64,000 nt of DNA from Streptacidiphilus jeojiense (GCF_000719095.1 NZ_JOEH01000036.1:1-64000); one strand, 5' to 3'; shown: positions 54,681-62,981, numbered from the stretch's first letter. Notes: generated by a model from the letters alone, not told the origin. Numbers and translations: made by a program.

Positions 54681-55585
54681 GCCGCACCCCCCAGCAGCGC
54701 CGGGCGGCCCTGGCGGGCGCGCACACCGGCCAGGGCTCGGGCGGCATGGGCGGCCAGGAAGGCGGCGAAGGCGAAGGTGCTGACGAAGAATCCCAGCGGG
54801 TAGGGCCAGTAGAAGGCGGCCAGCAGGCCCAGCCAGGTCACCGCCAGGCCGATGGCGACGCTCAGCAGCAGGCTGCGGCCGGGTCGGGCGGTGAGCTGCT
54901 GGGCGGTGGCGGCGGGCAGCACCATCAAGGCGAACACCAGCAGCGCGCCGGTGATCTGCGCGGCCTCGGCGGTGGCCGCGCCGAGCAGCACCAGGAACAG
55001 GGTGGACAGCAGCCGCACCCGGACCCCGCGCCCGGCGGCGACCTGCGGGTCCACCGAAGCAAACAGCAGTTGACGCCCCATCACCGCCAGCACCGCGAGG
55101 ACCGCAATGGCCACCGCGGCGAGGATCAGCACCTGGTCTCCGGTGATCCCGAGGAAGCTGCCGAACAACAGCGCCTGCGGGCCCTCCAGCAGCCCCTTGT
55201 AGAGCGCCATGAACAGGTAGCCGCAGGCCAGCAGGAACGCCTGGACCACGCCGGTGGCCGCGGACTCCCCCGCACCCCCGGGCTGGCCGTCGCGCCGCAG
55301 CCCGGCGATGGCCAGCGCGGCGGCCACGCAGAAGCCGAAGTAGCCCAGGCTCAGGCTCATCCCGACCAGGGTGGCGAAGGCCGCGCCGGGGAAGGCGACC
55401 ATCGACAGGGTGTGTCCGGCGAAGGTCTGCCGGCGCAGCACCATGAACCAGCCCACCGCCCCGGCGACCACGGCCACCACGGCGCCGGCCCGGAAGGCGT
55501 TGACCATGAAGGGGTAGGACCACATCTGCTGGAAGTCCGCCAGCAGGTTCCAGGAGAACGCGGTCGGGCCGTCAGACTGCGGCAT
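54677..55585 (-). CDS. Zinc/manganese ABC transporter permease (ZnuB-like)
   Basis: 302 residues, ABC-3 family. 'AGAVGWFMVLRRQTFAGHTL' with SMVAFPGAAFATLVG is the permease signature, and 'GQLLFASVDPQVAAGRGVRV'-like sequence and 'ITGALLVFALMVLPAATAQQ' follow. A 25-residue hydrophilic N-terminus ('SDGPTAFSWNLLADFQQMWS') precedes the first helix. It overlaps the ATPase gene by 14 bases upstream and the second permease by four bases downstream, so the operon is tightly coupled. Confidence 0.87.
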   Translation of the reverse strand: MPQSDGPTAFSWNLLADFQQMWSYPFMVNAFRAGAVVAVVAGAVGWFMVLRRQTFAGHTLSMVAFPGAAFATLVGMSLSLGYFGFCVAAALAIAGLRRDGQPGGAGESAATGVVQAFLLACGYLFMALYKGLLEGPQALLFGSFLGITGDQVLILAAVAIAVLAVLAVMGRQLLFASVDPQVAAGRGVRVRLLSTLFLVLLGAATAEAAQITGALLVFALMVLPAATAQQLTARPGRSLLLSVAIGLAVTWLGLLAAFYWPYPLGFFVSTFAFAAFLAAHAARALAGVRARQGRPALLGGAA

Positions 55586-56474
55586 GGTGGCCTCCGTGGG
55601 TGGAGGGGGCCTCGGGCTGGCCGACCACGACCAGCCGCCCGTCCGCTGTGCGCAGCACCTCGACCGGGGAGCGGTAGAGCCGGGTGAGTGTCTCCGAGGT
55701 GATCACCTCGGCCGGGGTGCCGGCCACGGCGCCGCCCTCGGCCAGGTACACCACCCGGTCCAGATGGTGCAGGATCGGGTTCACATCGTGGGCGACCATC
55801 ACCACGGCCACCCCCTGCTGGTGGCAGATCCGCCCGATGAGCGCCGCCACGGCGCTCTGGTTGGGCAGGTCCAGGCTGTCCAACGGCTCGTCCAGCAGCA
55901 GCACTTCGGGTCGGCGGACCAGCGCCTGGGCGATCAGCAGCCGCTGCTGCTCGCCGCCCGAGCACTGGCCGATCGGCCGGTGCGCGTACGCGCCGGCGCC
56001 GACCAGGTCGACGGCCTCGGCGACGCGTTCGCGGTCGCGCCGGCGGGCGGCGCCGAACGGCAGCGGAACGCCCCAGCGGTCGCCGTCCAGGCCGAGCCGG
56101 ACCACGTCCAGGCCGCGGATGCGCAGGCTGGGGTCGAAGCTGCGCCGCTGGGGCAGGTAGCCGATCCGGGCCCCGGCGCTCTGGCCCGGCTGCCCACCCA
56201 GCACCCGGACCTCGCCAGCCGCCGCGGGCAGGACGCCGAGCAGCACCTTGACCATGGTGGACTTGCCGACACCGTTGGGGCCCAGGACGGCGACGAACTC
56301 CCCGGCGCGGACCGTGAGGTCGACCCCTGACCACAGGGTCCGCCCGCCGACGCGCGCCGCGGCGCCGCGCAGTTCCAGCACCGGCTGCGGCGTCTCGGCC
56401 CGGGTCGGCGCGGGGGGTGCCGTTTCGGGTCGGGTGGCTGTGACTGCGGCGGGGGTGCCTGTGATCGGGTTCAT
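55572..56474 (-). CDS. Zinc/manganese ABC transporter ATP-binding protein (ZnuC-like)
   Basis: 300 residues. Walker A is AVLGPNGVGKSTMVKVLLGV, the Q-loop is 'ARIGYLPQRRSFDPSLRIRG', the signature is GQCSGGEQQRLLIAQAL, Walker B is 'VLLLDEPLDSLDLPNQ' and the H-loop is 'VVMVAHDVNPILHHLD'. The first 35 residues are Pro/Thr/Ala-rich and lie outside the ABC fold. It powers import by the two permeases. The start is six bases after the stop of the binding-protein gene. Confidence 0.9.
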   Translation of the reverse strand: MNPITGTPAAVTATRPETAPPAPTRAETPQPVLELRGAAARVGGRTLWSGVDLTVRAGEFVAVLGPNGVGKSTMVKVLLGVLPAAAGEVRVLGGQPGQSAGARIGYLPQRRSFDPSLRIRGLDVVRLGLDGDRWGVPLPFGAARRRDRERVAEAVDLVGAGAYAHRPIGQCSGGEQQRLLIAQALVRRPEVLLLDEPLDSLDLPNQSAVAALIGRICHQQGVAVVMVAHDVNPILHHLDRVVYLAEGGAVAGTPAEVITSETLTRLYRSPVEVLRTADGRLVVVGQPEAPSTHGGHHAAV

Positions 56475-56480
56475 GGTTCC

Positions 56481-57458
56481 CTACTTCCCGGCGGCTTCGG
56501 CGAGGGCGGCTTCGATGCCCTGCAGCTCGGTGACCTGCCACTGCTGGAAGGTGTCGCCGGCCGGGGCGAGGGTCTCGGTGACGGTGGCCACCGGGATGCC
56601 CTCGGACTTGGCCAGCTTCACCTGGGCGACCACGTCCGGGGTGGAGTTCTGGCTGTTGTAGACGTAGACCTTGATCTGCTTGGTCCTGATCTGCTGGTCG
56701 ATGGTGGCCTTGTCGGCGGCGGTCGGGTCGGTGCCCTCGCTCATGGCGTCCAGGAAGCTCTCCGGGGTGAGCATCTTCAGTCCCAGCCCCTCGGCGAGAG
56801 GGGTGACGATCGACTCGGAGGCACCGATCGGGGTGCCGGCGTACTTGGCCTTGATGTCGCTGATCAGCTTGTTGTACGGGGCCAGGGTCTGGGTCTCGAA
56901 GGCGGTCTTCCGCTGGTCGAAGTAGTCGGCGTTGGCCGGGTCGATCTTCTTGTAGTCGGCGGTGATCGCCTCGATGACCTGGTGCACGTTGTCCGGCGAG
57001 TACCAGCGGTGCGGGTTGCCGCCGGGCTTGATCCCGACCAGGTCCCCGACCTTCAGCTCGGTGCGGCCGCTGCCGGGATTGGTGGCCAGCAGCTTGTCGG
57101 CCCAGGCGTCGTAGCCGATGCCGTTGACGATGCTGAACTGCGCGGTGGTCACGGTGCGGGCGTCGGCGGCGGTGGGCTCGTAGGAGTGCGGGTCGGTGTC
57201 CGGGTTGGTGATGATGCTGTCCACCTGGACGTGACTGCCGCCGAGCTGGGCCGCGATGCTGCCCCAGAAGTTCTCCGCCGCGACCACCTTGATCACCTCG
57301 CCGCCGGCCGCGCTGTTGCCGCTGGAGGCGGGAGCCGTGGACGCCACCGGCGAGCTGGTGGAACACGCGCTGGTGGCCGCGAGCGCCACGACGCCTGCGG
57401 CACCGAGCACGAGCCGCAGGGCTCGGCGGCTGACGGTGCGGGACGGTATGGCCTTCAT
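56481..57458 (-). CDS. Zinc/manganese ABC transporter substrate-binding lipoprotein (ZnuA-like)
   Basis: 325 residues from ATG 57458 with AAGGAG nine bases upstream. The lipobox is ALAATSAC (Cys about 32). Cluster A-I metal-binding features are 'IKVVAAENFWGSIAAQLGGS', 'NPDTDPHSYEPTAADART' (metal His), 'GGNPHRWYSPDNVHQVIEAI' (second His) and 'KQIKVYVYNSQNSTPDVVAQ'. The His-rich loop of classical ZnuA is absent, as in AztC-like proteins. Two Zur-like boxes lie upstream, which points to zinc rather than manganese. It is the first gene of the operon 57458 to 53820. Confidence 0.9.
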   Translation of the reverse strand: MKAIPSRTVSRRALRLVLGAAGVVALAATSACSTSSPVASTAPASSGNSAAGGEVIKVVAAENFWGSIAAQLGGSHVQVDSIITNPDTDPHSYEPTAADARTVTTAQFSIVNGIGYDAWADKLLATNPGSGRTELKVGDLVGIKPGGNPHRWYSPDNVHQVIEAITADYKKIDPANADYFDQRKTAFETQTLAPYNKLISDIKAKYAGTPIGASESIVTPLAEGLGLKMLTPESFLDAMSEGTDPTAADKATIDQQIRTKQIKVYVYNSQNSTPDVVAQVKLAKSEGIPVATVTETLAPAGDTFQQWQVTELQGIEAALAEAAGK

Positions 57459-57510
57459 GGCGCGCAACTCCTTGGGCAGAACAGATCAGCGGGACAGGCA
57501 CCAGGCTAGA

Positions 57511-57564
57511 TGGAAACGATTTTCACCACCAGCTCCAATAGAGTAGAGATGAAAATCATTACCA
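57511..57564 (-). promoter_or_regulatory. Two Zur-like boxes upstream of the zinc ABC operon
   Basis: TGGAAACGATTTTCA (57511-57525) and TGAAAATCATTACCA (57550-57564) each match the actinobacterial Zur consensus TGAAAATGATTTTCA at most positions (12 and 11 of 15). They are centred 39 bases apart, 53 and 92 bases before the start codon of the binding protein. Zinc-dependent repression of the operon is expected. Confidence 0.8.
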
Positions 57565-57598
57565 AATCTTGACCCGGTGCCCCGCCCCGTCCGAGGAC

Positions 57599-58453
57599 TT
57601 ACGCATTCGGTTGCCCGAATGCGGCCCGGTGGTCGTCGGCCCAGGTCGCGTAGGTGCGCGCGGTACGGCCGAGCGCGCTTGCCACGTCACCGGTCAGCCG
57701 GGCGTTTCCCCCTTCGGCGATGAACCGCTGGCCGCGCATCGCTCCGTCGGCGAAGTCCGGATCCCGGCCGGCTGCGATCATCTGTGCCCTCGCCACCCCC
57801 AATGGGACGTCGACGATCTTGATGGACCGGCCAAGTACCCTCCGCAGGATCTCCACCTGGTCGGGTGTGCTCAGCAGCTCGGGACCTGTCAGCGTGTAGG
57901 TCCTGCCCGCGTGATCCGGCGTGGTCAGCGCCACGACTGCGACCTCGGCGATGTCGCGTGGATCGATCACGCCCTGGGCGCCTTTCCCTGTCAGGTTGGG
58001 GACCGGCTGCCCCGCCTGGATCATGGAGGCCCAGTGCAGGGTGTTGGTGGCAAAACTGCTGGGCCGCAGGATCGTCCAGGACGCATCGCCCGCGCGCAGC
58101 GCCCGCTCACCAGGGAGGTGCCATCCACCGGCCCTCAGCCCGGTGTCCTCCCCGGTGCCGATGGCTGACAACTTCACCGCCCTTGCGACGCCATGGGACT
58201 GCACGGCGTCGAGCATCGCCAGGTCGTGCCGCTCGATCCAGGGGCCCGGCGCATCCAGCATGAAGACGGCGTCGACCCCTGCCACCGCGCTGTCGAGGGA
58301 GTCACGGTCGTCGAAATCTCCCCGTACGACTTCCGCAGGAAGACTCGCGCCCTGCGGGTTCCGCGTCATCGCCCTGACCCGCTCGCCGCGCTCAGCCAGG
58401 AGTCGGACCACTTCAGTGCCGATGGTGCCTGTCGCACCCGTAACAAGGATCAT
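57599..58453 (-). CDS. NmrA/atypical SDR-family NAD(P)-binding protein
   Basis: 284 residues from ATG 58453. The atypical SDR cofactor motif is MILVTGATGTIGTEVVRLLA; 'VVRGDFDDRDSLDSAVAGVD' and 'TILRPSSFATNTLHWASMIQ' follow, as in NmrA/QOR2-like proteins that bind NAD(P)H and may reduce quinones or act as redox sensors. The C-terminal substrate part is 'TGPELLSTPDQVEILRRVLG'. It is divergent from the AraC-type gene at 58522 with 68 bases between starts, so it is probably that regulator's target. Confidence 0.87.
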   Translation of the reverse strand: MILVTGATGTIGTEVVRLLAERGERVRAMTRNPQGASLPAEVVRGDFDDRDSLDSAVAGVDAVFMLDAPGPWIERHDLAMLDAVQSHGVARAVKLSAIGTGEDTGLRAGGWHLPGERALRAGDASWTILRPSSFATNTLHWASMIQAGQPVPNLTGKGAQGVIDPRDIAEVAVVALTTPDHAGRTYTLTGPELLSTPDQVEILRRVLGRSIKIVDVPLGVARAQMIAAGRDPDFADGAMRGQRFIAEGGNARLTGDVASALGRTARTYATWADDHRAAFGQPNA

Positions 58454-58521
58454 GTCGAGCACTCTGCTGCCCAACTGCCCTGTGGATATAGGAAAAACCG
58501 GCAGGCTCGTAAAGTGGCGGC

Positions 58522-59286
58522 GTGGACTCGATGACATTGAGGCGCGCTCTCCGGCCCTGGGTCGCGAATGTGACGCTGATGCGGCCCGACAGCGCTCTGC
58601 CACTGGTGCACCTGCCCGACGCCGCCACCGCACTGGTCTATCGCAGGACCGGCGCGCACAACGGCGACCTGCGCGTGGTCGGCCCGCGTAGCCGCGCCTC
58701 TTACTATCCCGGCAAGGAACTGCCGATGTGCATCAGGGTCCGGCTGCGTCCCGGTGCGGCCAGGCCGGTGTTCGGGATCCCGGTCAGCGAGCTGCGAGAC
58801 CGAGCCGCGCCACTCACCGACCTGTGGGGGGATCGCGCCACCCGCCTCGAACACCAGCTCAACGAGCTGACCGGACCTGACCGGATCCTGCAGGGCATCG
58901 AGGACGCGCTGCTCGAAAGCCTGCACACCGGAGCGGACTCACACGACCTGCTGCTCCGCCAAGCCGTCGAGTCGCTCTCCACCACCAGCGAACGAGTCGC
59001 CACGCTCGCCTCGCGGCTGTCGGTCAGCGAACGCCACCTGCGGGACGTGTTCACCGACCGGGTCGGCCTACCGCCCAAGCACTTCGCCCGCATCCAGCGT
59101 GTTCGCGCCGTGCTGGCCGGGGCGGACTCCGCACATTGGGCGGAAGTCGCCTCAGAAGCCGGCTACTACGACCAGTCCCACATGACGGCCGACTTCCACA
59201 GGCTTATGGGAGTGCCGCCGGCCGCCTTCCGCGCGGGCCGCCTCCCCGCCACGACGCCATGCGCCCAACCTCCGTCAGCGCCCTGA
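58522..59286 (+). CDS. AraC-family transcriptional regulator
   Basis: 254 residues from GTG 58522. The C-terminal AraC domain reads 'ATLASRLSVSERHLRDVFTD', 'RVGLPPKHFARIQRVRAVLA' and 'SEAGYYDQSHMTADFHRLMG', with both helix-turn-helices intact. The N-terminal ~130 residues are a DUF6597/cupin-like sensor ('VHLPDAATALVYRRTGAHNG'). A TAAAGT -10 (58510-58515) lies exactly seven bases before the GTG, so the transcript is probably leaderless. It is divergent from the NmrA-like gene. Confidence 0.88.
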   Translation: MDSMTLRRALRPWVANVTLMRPDSALPLVHLPDAATALVYRRTGAHNGDLRVVGPRSRASYYPGKELPMCIRVRLRPGAARPVFGIPVSELRDRAAPLTDLWGDRATRLEHQLNELTGPDRILQGIEDALLESLHTGADSHDLLLRQAVESLSTTSERVATLASRLSVSERHLRDVFTDRVGLPPKHFARIQRVRAVLAGADSAHWAEVASEAGYYDQSHMTADFHRLMGVPPAAFRAGRLPATTPCAQPPSAP

Positions 59287-59315
59287 CGCCGAGGCGGGGT
59301 GCAGGTGACAGACGT

Positions 59316-60041
59316 TCAGACGTCCCGGGTCGGCCGCGTTTTCGGCGGTTCCTCCTTCGGTTCCTCCCGGTCGGCCAGCAGCGCTTCCAGGACGTGCAGG
59401 GCGCGCCAGGTGCGGGTCATGCCGAAGGGGGCGGTGGCGCGGACGGCGGCGCGGGCCTCGTCGGGGGTCGCTCCGGCGCCCAGCGCGCGGCCGACGTGGG
59501 CGCGGAAGCTCTCCTGGAGGGTCTGGTAGAGGACGTCGACGGTCATGGTGGCGAACGCCCGCTCGCGGACGCTGATCCGGGACATGCCGGCGCGCATCCG
59601 CGACTGCAGGTCCATGTAGACGGCGAAGTCCGGGTCCAGCGCCCGTACCTCGGCGCGCATCGCCGCCGGCATGGGGCTGCCGGTGCCCTCCAGGTCCAGC
59701 TGGTGGCCCTGGCCGGTCGGCCCGGGCAGGCCGTGCCGCTGCTCGACCTCGGTCAGCCGTTCCAGGGCGGCCAGCGCGGCCGGGTAGCCGCTGTCGTAGG
59801 AGATGAAACGGAGCAGCTCGCGCAGGTCGTCGGCGTCCAGGCCGTTCGCCAGGGCGGCCCGGACGTGCAGTTCGAACGGCACCCCGAACACCTGCCCGCA
59901 GACGTCGGCGACCAGGGCGATCAGGCTGAGCTCACGCGGCGTCAACTGCGGTGCCGTCGCGGTGAGGTCGAAGCTCGCCGCGGCCATCTCCGCGAACACC
60001 GGGTCGAGCTCCTTGAGCGTGGTTCGGGTCGGCAGCGACAT
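59316..60041 (-). CDS. Carboxymuconolactone decarboxylase-family protein (two CMD domains)
   Basis: 241 residues from ATG 60041 with AAGGGGAG upstream. Two CMD-type halves are visible: 'LTPRELSLIALVADVCGQVF' with ELHVRAALANGL, and 'VRERAFATMTVDVLYQTLQE' with HVGRALGAG. The CxxC of AhpD-like redox members is absent. Such doublets occur in gamma-carboxymuconolactone decarboxylase relatives in aromatic breakdown, but the function here is open. It is divergent from the TetR gene at 60116 across a 28-bp palindrome, so it is the likely target of that repressor. Confidence 0.82.
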   Translation of the reverse strand: MSLPTRTTLKELDPVFAEMAAASFDLTATAPQLTPRELSLIALVADVCGQVFGVPFELHVRAALANGLDADDLRELLRFISYDSGYPAALAALERLTEVEQRHGLPGPTGQGHQLDLEGTGSPMPAAMRAEVRALDPDFAVYMDLQSRMRAGMSRISVRERAFATMTVDVLYQTLQESFRAHVGRALGAGATPDEARAAVRATAPFGMTRTWRALHVLEALLADREEPKEEPPKTRPTRDV

Positions 60042-60064
60042 GGTGACTCCCCTTGAGTTAACAG

Positions 60065-60092
60065 CTGTAGGGCTACGACTGTAGCCCTACAG
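60065..60092. promoter_or_regulatory. TetR operator, perfect 12-4-12 palindrome
   Basis: CTGTAGGGCTAC (60065-60076), four bases, GTAGCCCTACAG (60081-60092), between the divergent CMD (60041) and TetR (60116) genes. A TACAAT -10 at 60102-60107 for the TetR gene lies just downstream, with +1 about two bases before its ATG. Confidence 0.85.
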
Positions 60093-60115
60093 CCGCACCC
60101 CTACAATGGGTCTCC

Positions 60116-60754
60116 ATGGATGCGACCACTCCGGCCCGGCCGGGCACCGGCACCGCGCCACGCGGCCGCAACCCGCGCGGCCAGGGCGAACGGCTGCGCA
60201 CCGAGATCATCGACGCCGCGCTGCGGATGCTGGACGAACTCGCCGACGACCAGGCCCTGTCGCTGCGGGCGGTCGCCCGCGAGGTGGGCATCGCCGCCAC
60301 CTCCGTCTACATCCACTTCGCCGACCGCGACGCGCTGGTGCTGGCCGCGCTGGAGCGCTGCTACAGCGACCTGCTGCGCGCGGTGGACGACGCGGAGTCG
60401 GCCACCACCGACCCGGTGGCCGCGCTGCGGGCCCGGACGACGCTGCTGGGCGCGTGGTCCCGCGAGCACCCCGGCCTGTACAAGGTGCTGCACGAGAGCA
60501 CCCTCATCCGGCGCCGGGACATGTCCTTCCGGGACGAGATGGGCCAGCGCATGGCCGCGGCGATCCGCCGCTGCATGGACGCCGGCCTGGCAGCCCCCGG
60601 CGACCCCGAGACCGTCGCCCTCGACCTGCGCACCGCCGTCCACGGCGCCGTCTCCCTGCGCCTCAACCAGCCCGAACTGCCCTGGCCCCCGCTGGAGGAG
60701 CAGATGGACCGCTTCCTGGTGAAACTGGTCGGCGTCCCGCCGCTGGCCCGGTGA
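60116..60754 (+). CDS. TetR-family transcriptional regulator
   Basis: 212 residues from ATG 60116. The helix-turn-helix is 'EIIDAALRMLDELADDQALS' followed by 'LRAVAREVGIAATSVYIHFA' and 'DRDALVLAALERCY'. The C-terminal ligand domain belongs to the TetR_C_33-like group ('TLLGAWSREHPGLYKVLHES', 'ALDLRTAVHGAVSLRLNQPE'). The first ~22 residues are Thr/Pro/Arg-rich. The transcript is nearly leaderless. It is divergent from the CMD gene behind a perfect palindrome and converges on the SDR gene, with one base between stops. Confidence 0.88.
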   Translation: MDATTPARPGTGTAPRGRNPRGQGERLRTEIIDAALRMLDELADDQALSLRAVAREVGIAATSVYIHFADRDALVLAALERCYSDLLRAVDDAESATTDPVAALRARTTLLGAWSREHPGLYKVLHESTLIRRRDMSFRDEMGQRMAAAIRRCMDAGLAAPGDPETVALDLRTAVHGAVSLRLNQPELPWPPLEEQMDRFLVKLVGVPPLAR

Positions 60755-60755
60755 C

Positions 60756-61619
60756 TCAGGCGGGCAGGTCGACCGGGTAGTCGGCGCCGGTGTCGGCGGA
60801 GGCGGAGACGGCCTGCCAGGCCGTGGCTTCGGCGAGCTGGCTGCGGGAGTAGTCCAGCGCCATGCCCACCGCACCGGCGCCCAGCAGCAGATGGCTGGGC
60901 AGCTTGTCGGCGTGCACGATCCGCACCAGGATCTCCGCGGCCCGGTCCGGGTCGCCCGGCGCGGTGCCGCCGCCGCGCAGCCGTTCGCTCAGGGCGCCGA
61001 CGGTCTGGCGGTACTCCTGGGGCACGTCGTCGATCTGCATGGAGGCGCCGGCCCAGTCGGTGGCGAATCCGCCCGGCTCGACCACGAGGTAGCGGATGCC
61101 GAACGGCGCGGTCTCGGCGGCCAGGACGCGGGTGAACCCGTCGACGGCGAACTTGGCCGCCTGGTAGGAGCCGAGCCCGGGGGTGTGGCCGACGCGTCCG
61201 CCCACCGAGGAGAACTGGATCACGATGCCCGCGCCCTGCTTCTTCAGCAGCGGCAGCGCGGCCCGAGAGACGTTGTAGACACCCCAGAAGTTGGTGTCGA
61301 ACTGCCGGCGGAAGTCGGCCTCGTCGGTGGTCTCCACGGCAGAGAGGTTGGCGTAGCCGGCGTTGTTGACCACCACGTCGATCCGCCCGTACTTCTCCAC
61401 TCCGGCGGTGAGCGCCGCCTCGGCCGCCGCGGCGTCGGTGACGTCCAGGGCCACCGGGAGCACCCGGTCGCCGTACTTGTCGGCCAGATCGGCGAGCTGT
61501 TCCGGCCTGCGGGCGGTCGCCACCACGTTGTCGCCGGCTTCGAGGGCGGCGGCGGCCAGGGAACGGCCAAAGCCGCGGGAGGAGCCGGTGATGAACCAGG
61601 TGCTGGGTCGCGTAGTCAT
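60756..61619 (-). CDS. Short-chain dehydrogenase/reductase
   Basis: 287 residues from ATG 61619. Cofactor motif 'TWFITGSSRGFGRSLAAAAL', NNAG motif 'IDVVVNNAGYANLSAVETTD', catalytic Ser in 'IVIQFSSVGGRVGHTPGLGS' and YQAAKFAVDGF (YxxxK). This is a classical SDR of the 'SDR_c2/oxidoreductase' type used in steroid, retinol or secondary-metabolite reduction. It is divergent from a TetR gene (61678) with short CAAC...GTTG palindromes between them, and is presumably regulated by it. Confidence 0.9.
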   Translation of the reverse strand: MTTRPSTWFITGSSRGFGRSLAAAALEAGDNVVATARRPEQLADLADKYGDRVLPVALDVTDAAAAEAALTAGVEKYGRIDVVVNNAGYANLSAVETTDEADFRRQFDTNFWGVYNVSRAALPLLKKQGAGIVIQFSSVGGRVGHTPGLGSYQAAKFAVDGFTRVLAAETAPFGIRYLVVEPGGFATDWAGASMQIDDVPQEYRQTVGALSERLRGGGTAPGDPDRAAEILVRIVHADKLPSHLLLGAGAVGMALDYSRSQLAEATAWQAVSASADTGADYPVDLPA

Positions 61620-61629
61620 GGATTTAGTA

Positions 61630-61671
61630 CAACACCGTTGCGCTAATACTGCAACTTGGTTGCGGTAGCCT
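61630..61671. promoter_or_regulatory. Divergent promoter with two short palindromes
   Basis: CAACACCGTTG (61630-61640) and GCAACTTGGTTGC (61651-61663) share CAAC...GTTG arms with centres 22 bases apart, about two helical turns. TAGCCT (61666-61671) lies seven bases before GTG 61678, giving a leaderless TetR transcript. TACTAA on the minus strand (61625-61630) could serve the SDR gene. Confidence 0.65.
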
Positions 61672-61677
61672 GTGCGG

Positions 61678-62349
61678 GTGACTACACCGCAGTTCGCACG
61701 CGCCCGGAGCGCCGAGGCCAAGCAGGCCCGCGAGACGTCGATCCTGGAGGCCGCCGCACGCCTCGCCGGCGAGCACGGCGTCCGCACGGTGACCCTCACG
61801 GACATCGCCGCGGCCGTGGGTATGCACAAGTCGGCGATGCTGCGCTACTTCGAGACCAGGGAGGAGATCTTCCTGCGACTGGCGGCAAGCGAGTGGGTCC
61901 AGTGGTCGCAGGACGTGCGCAACCGGCTGGGCGCACTGGAAGGCGGAAACCCGGCCGATCCCGGGACGCCGATGGCCGTAGCGGGCATCCTCGCCGACTC
62001 ACTCGTCGCGCGACCGCTCTTCTGCGACCTGCTCGCCCACACGCCGCTGAACCTGGAGCGCGGCGTGTCCTTCGCCGCCGTCCGATCCTTCAAGCTGATC
62101 GCCATCGCCGCGGTCGGGGAGGTCGGCACAGCCCTGCGCCGCATCCTGGACCTGACGGAGGAACAGGGCGGCAACGTCGTCTCCACCGCCGTCTCCATGG
62201 CCGGCGCACTGTGGCAGATGGCCGCCCCGGGAACCGAACTACGCCGCTTCTACCAGGACTCCCCCGAACTGGCCCACGCCCTGGTCGACGTCGCCCCCAA
62301 GCTCACCGACATTCTGACGGCGCTGATCAGGGGTTACGTCGCAAGGTGA
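61678..62349 (+). CDS. TetR-family transcriptional regulator
   Basis: 223 residues from GTG 61678, selected because the -10 box predicts +1 there; GTG 61672 is the alternative. The helix-turn-helix is 'TSILEAAARLAGEHGVRTVT', then 'LTDIAAAVGMHKSAMLRYFE' and 'TREEIFLRLAASEW'. The C-terminal domain ('FCDLLAHTPLNLERGVSFAA', 'VSTAVSMAGALWQMAAPGTE') is of the TetR_C_17-like class. It is divergent from the SDR at 60756-61619. The MarR gene converges on it with a 12-base gap. Confidence 0.88.
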   Translation: MTTPQFARARSAEAKQARETSILEAAARLAGEHGVRTVTLTDIAAAVGMHKSAMLRYFETREEIFLRLAASEWVQWSQDVRNRLGALEGGNPADPGTPMAVAGILADSLVARPLFCDLLAHTPLNLERGVSFAAVRSFKLIAIAAVGEVGTALRRILDLTEEQGGNVVSTAVSMAGALWQMAAPGTELRRFYQDSPELAHALVDVAPKLTDILTALIRGYVAR

Positions 62350-62361
62350 CCGGTGGGGCCA

Positions 62362-62835
62362 CTACCTGCCCTGTGCCAGGTTGGCCTCGACCCGCTCCAG
62401 GCCGGCGAGGAGCGTGCTGCGCTCGGCCGGGGTCATGTCGCCGGTGGTCGCCGCTTCCAGTTCGGACCAGAGCTGTTCGACCTGACGGCGCAGGCCCAGG
62501 CCGGCCGGGGTGGTCTCGACGAGGGTGGCCCGGCCGTCGGCCGGGTCGGGGCGGCGGCGGACGAAGCCGGCGCGCTCCAGGCGCTGGACGGTCCGGGTCA
62601 TCGACGCCGAGTCGGTGTCGAAGGCCGCCGCGAGGTCGGACTGCCGCTGCGGCCCGGCGTCCCACAGGTGCATCATCAGCAGCTCGTGGCCGGGGTGCAG
62701 GCCCAGCTCCCGGAACAGCTGGCGGGCCCGCATGATGTGCAGCCGCGTGACGCGGATCAGGGTGTTGCTGACGGGCCCGCCGGCCGCCGCGGTGGGCGAC
62801 GGTACGCGCCCTGTGCCCTCCCGTGCCGATGTCAT
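62362..62835 (-). CDS. MarR-family transcriptional regulator
   Basis: 157 residues from ATG 62835. The winged helix reads 'LHPGHELLMMHLWDAGPQRQ', 'SDLAAAFDTDSASMTRTVQR' and 'LERAGFVRRRPDPADGRATL', a textbook MarR domain with the DGR wing. The first ~20 residues are Ser/Thr/Pro-rich. It is divergent from the quinone oxidoreductase gene at 62982; three copies of an AGCTGTC...GACAGCT operator lie between them. Autoregulation and control of the oxidoreductase are very likely. Confidence 0.92.
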   Translation of the reverse strand: MTSAREGTGRVPSPTAAAGGPVSNTLIRVTRLHIMRARQLFRELGLHPGHELLMMHLWDAGPQRQSDLAAAFDTDSASMTRTVQRLERAGFVRRRPDPADGRATLVETTPAGLGLRRQVEQLWSELEAATTGDMTPAERSTLLAGLERVEANLAQGR

Positions 62836-62845
62836 CCCCGCATGG

Positions 62846-62958
62846 TAGCTGTGCCGGACAGGGATCCACGCTAGCTGTCCACGACAGCATGCGAGAAATT
62901 GCACCTCTGCCAGGGAATGGATGCCGACACGGGCCAGTTAGCTGTCTTAGACAGCTAA
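62846..62958. promoter_or_regulatory. Three MarR operator copies
   Basis: A perfect 9-3-9 palindrome TTAGCTGTC-TTA-GACAGCTAA (62938-62958) lies 23 bases before the oxidoreductase start. TAGCTGTC-CAC-GACAGC (62872-62888) is a near copy. TAGCTGT-GCC-GGACAG (62846-62862) is a weaker third copy beside the MarR start. Confidence 0.8.
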
Positions 62959-62981
62959 ACACGCGCCAATCGGAGGACATG

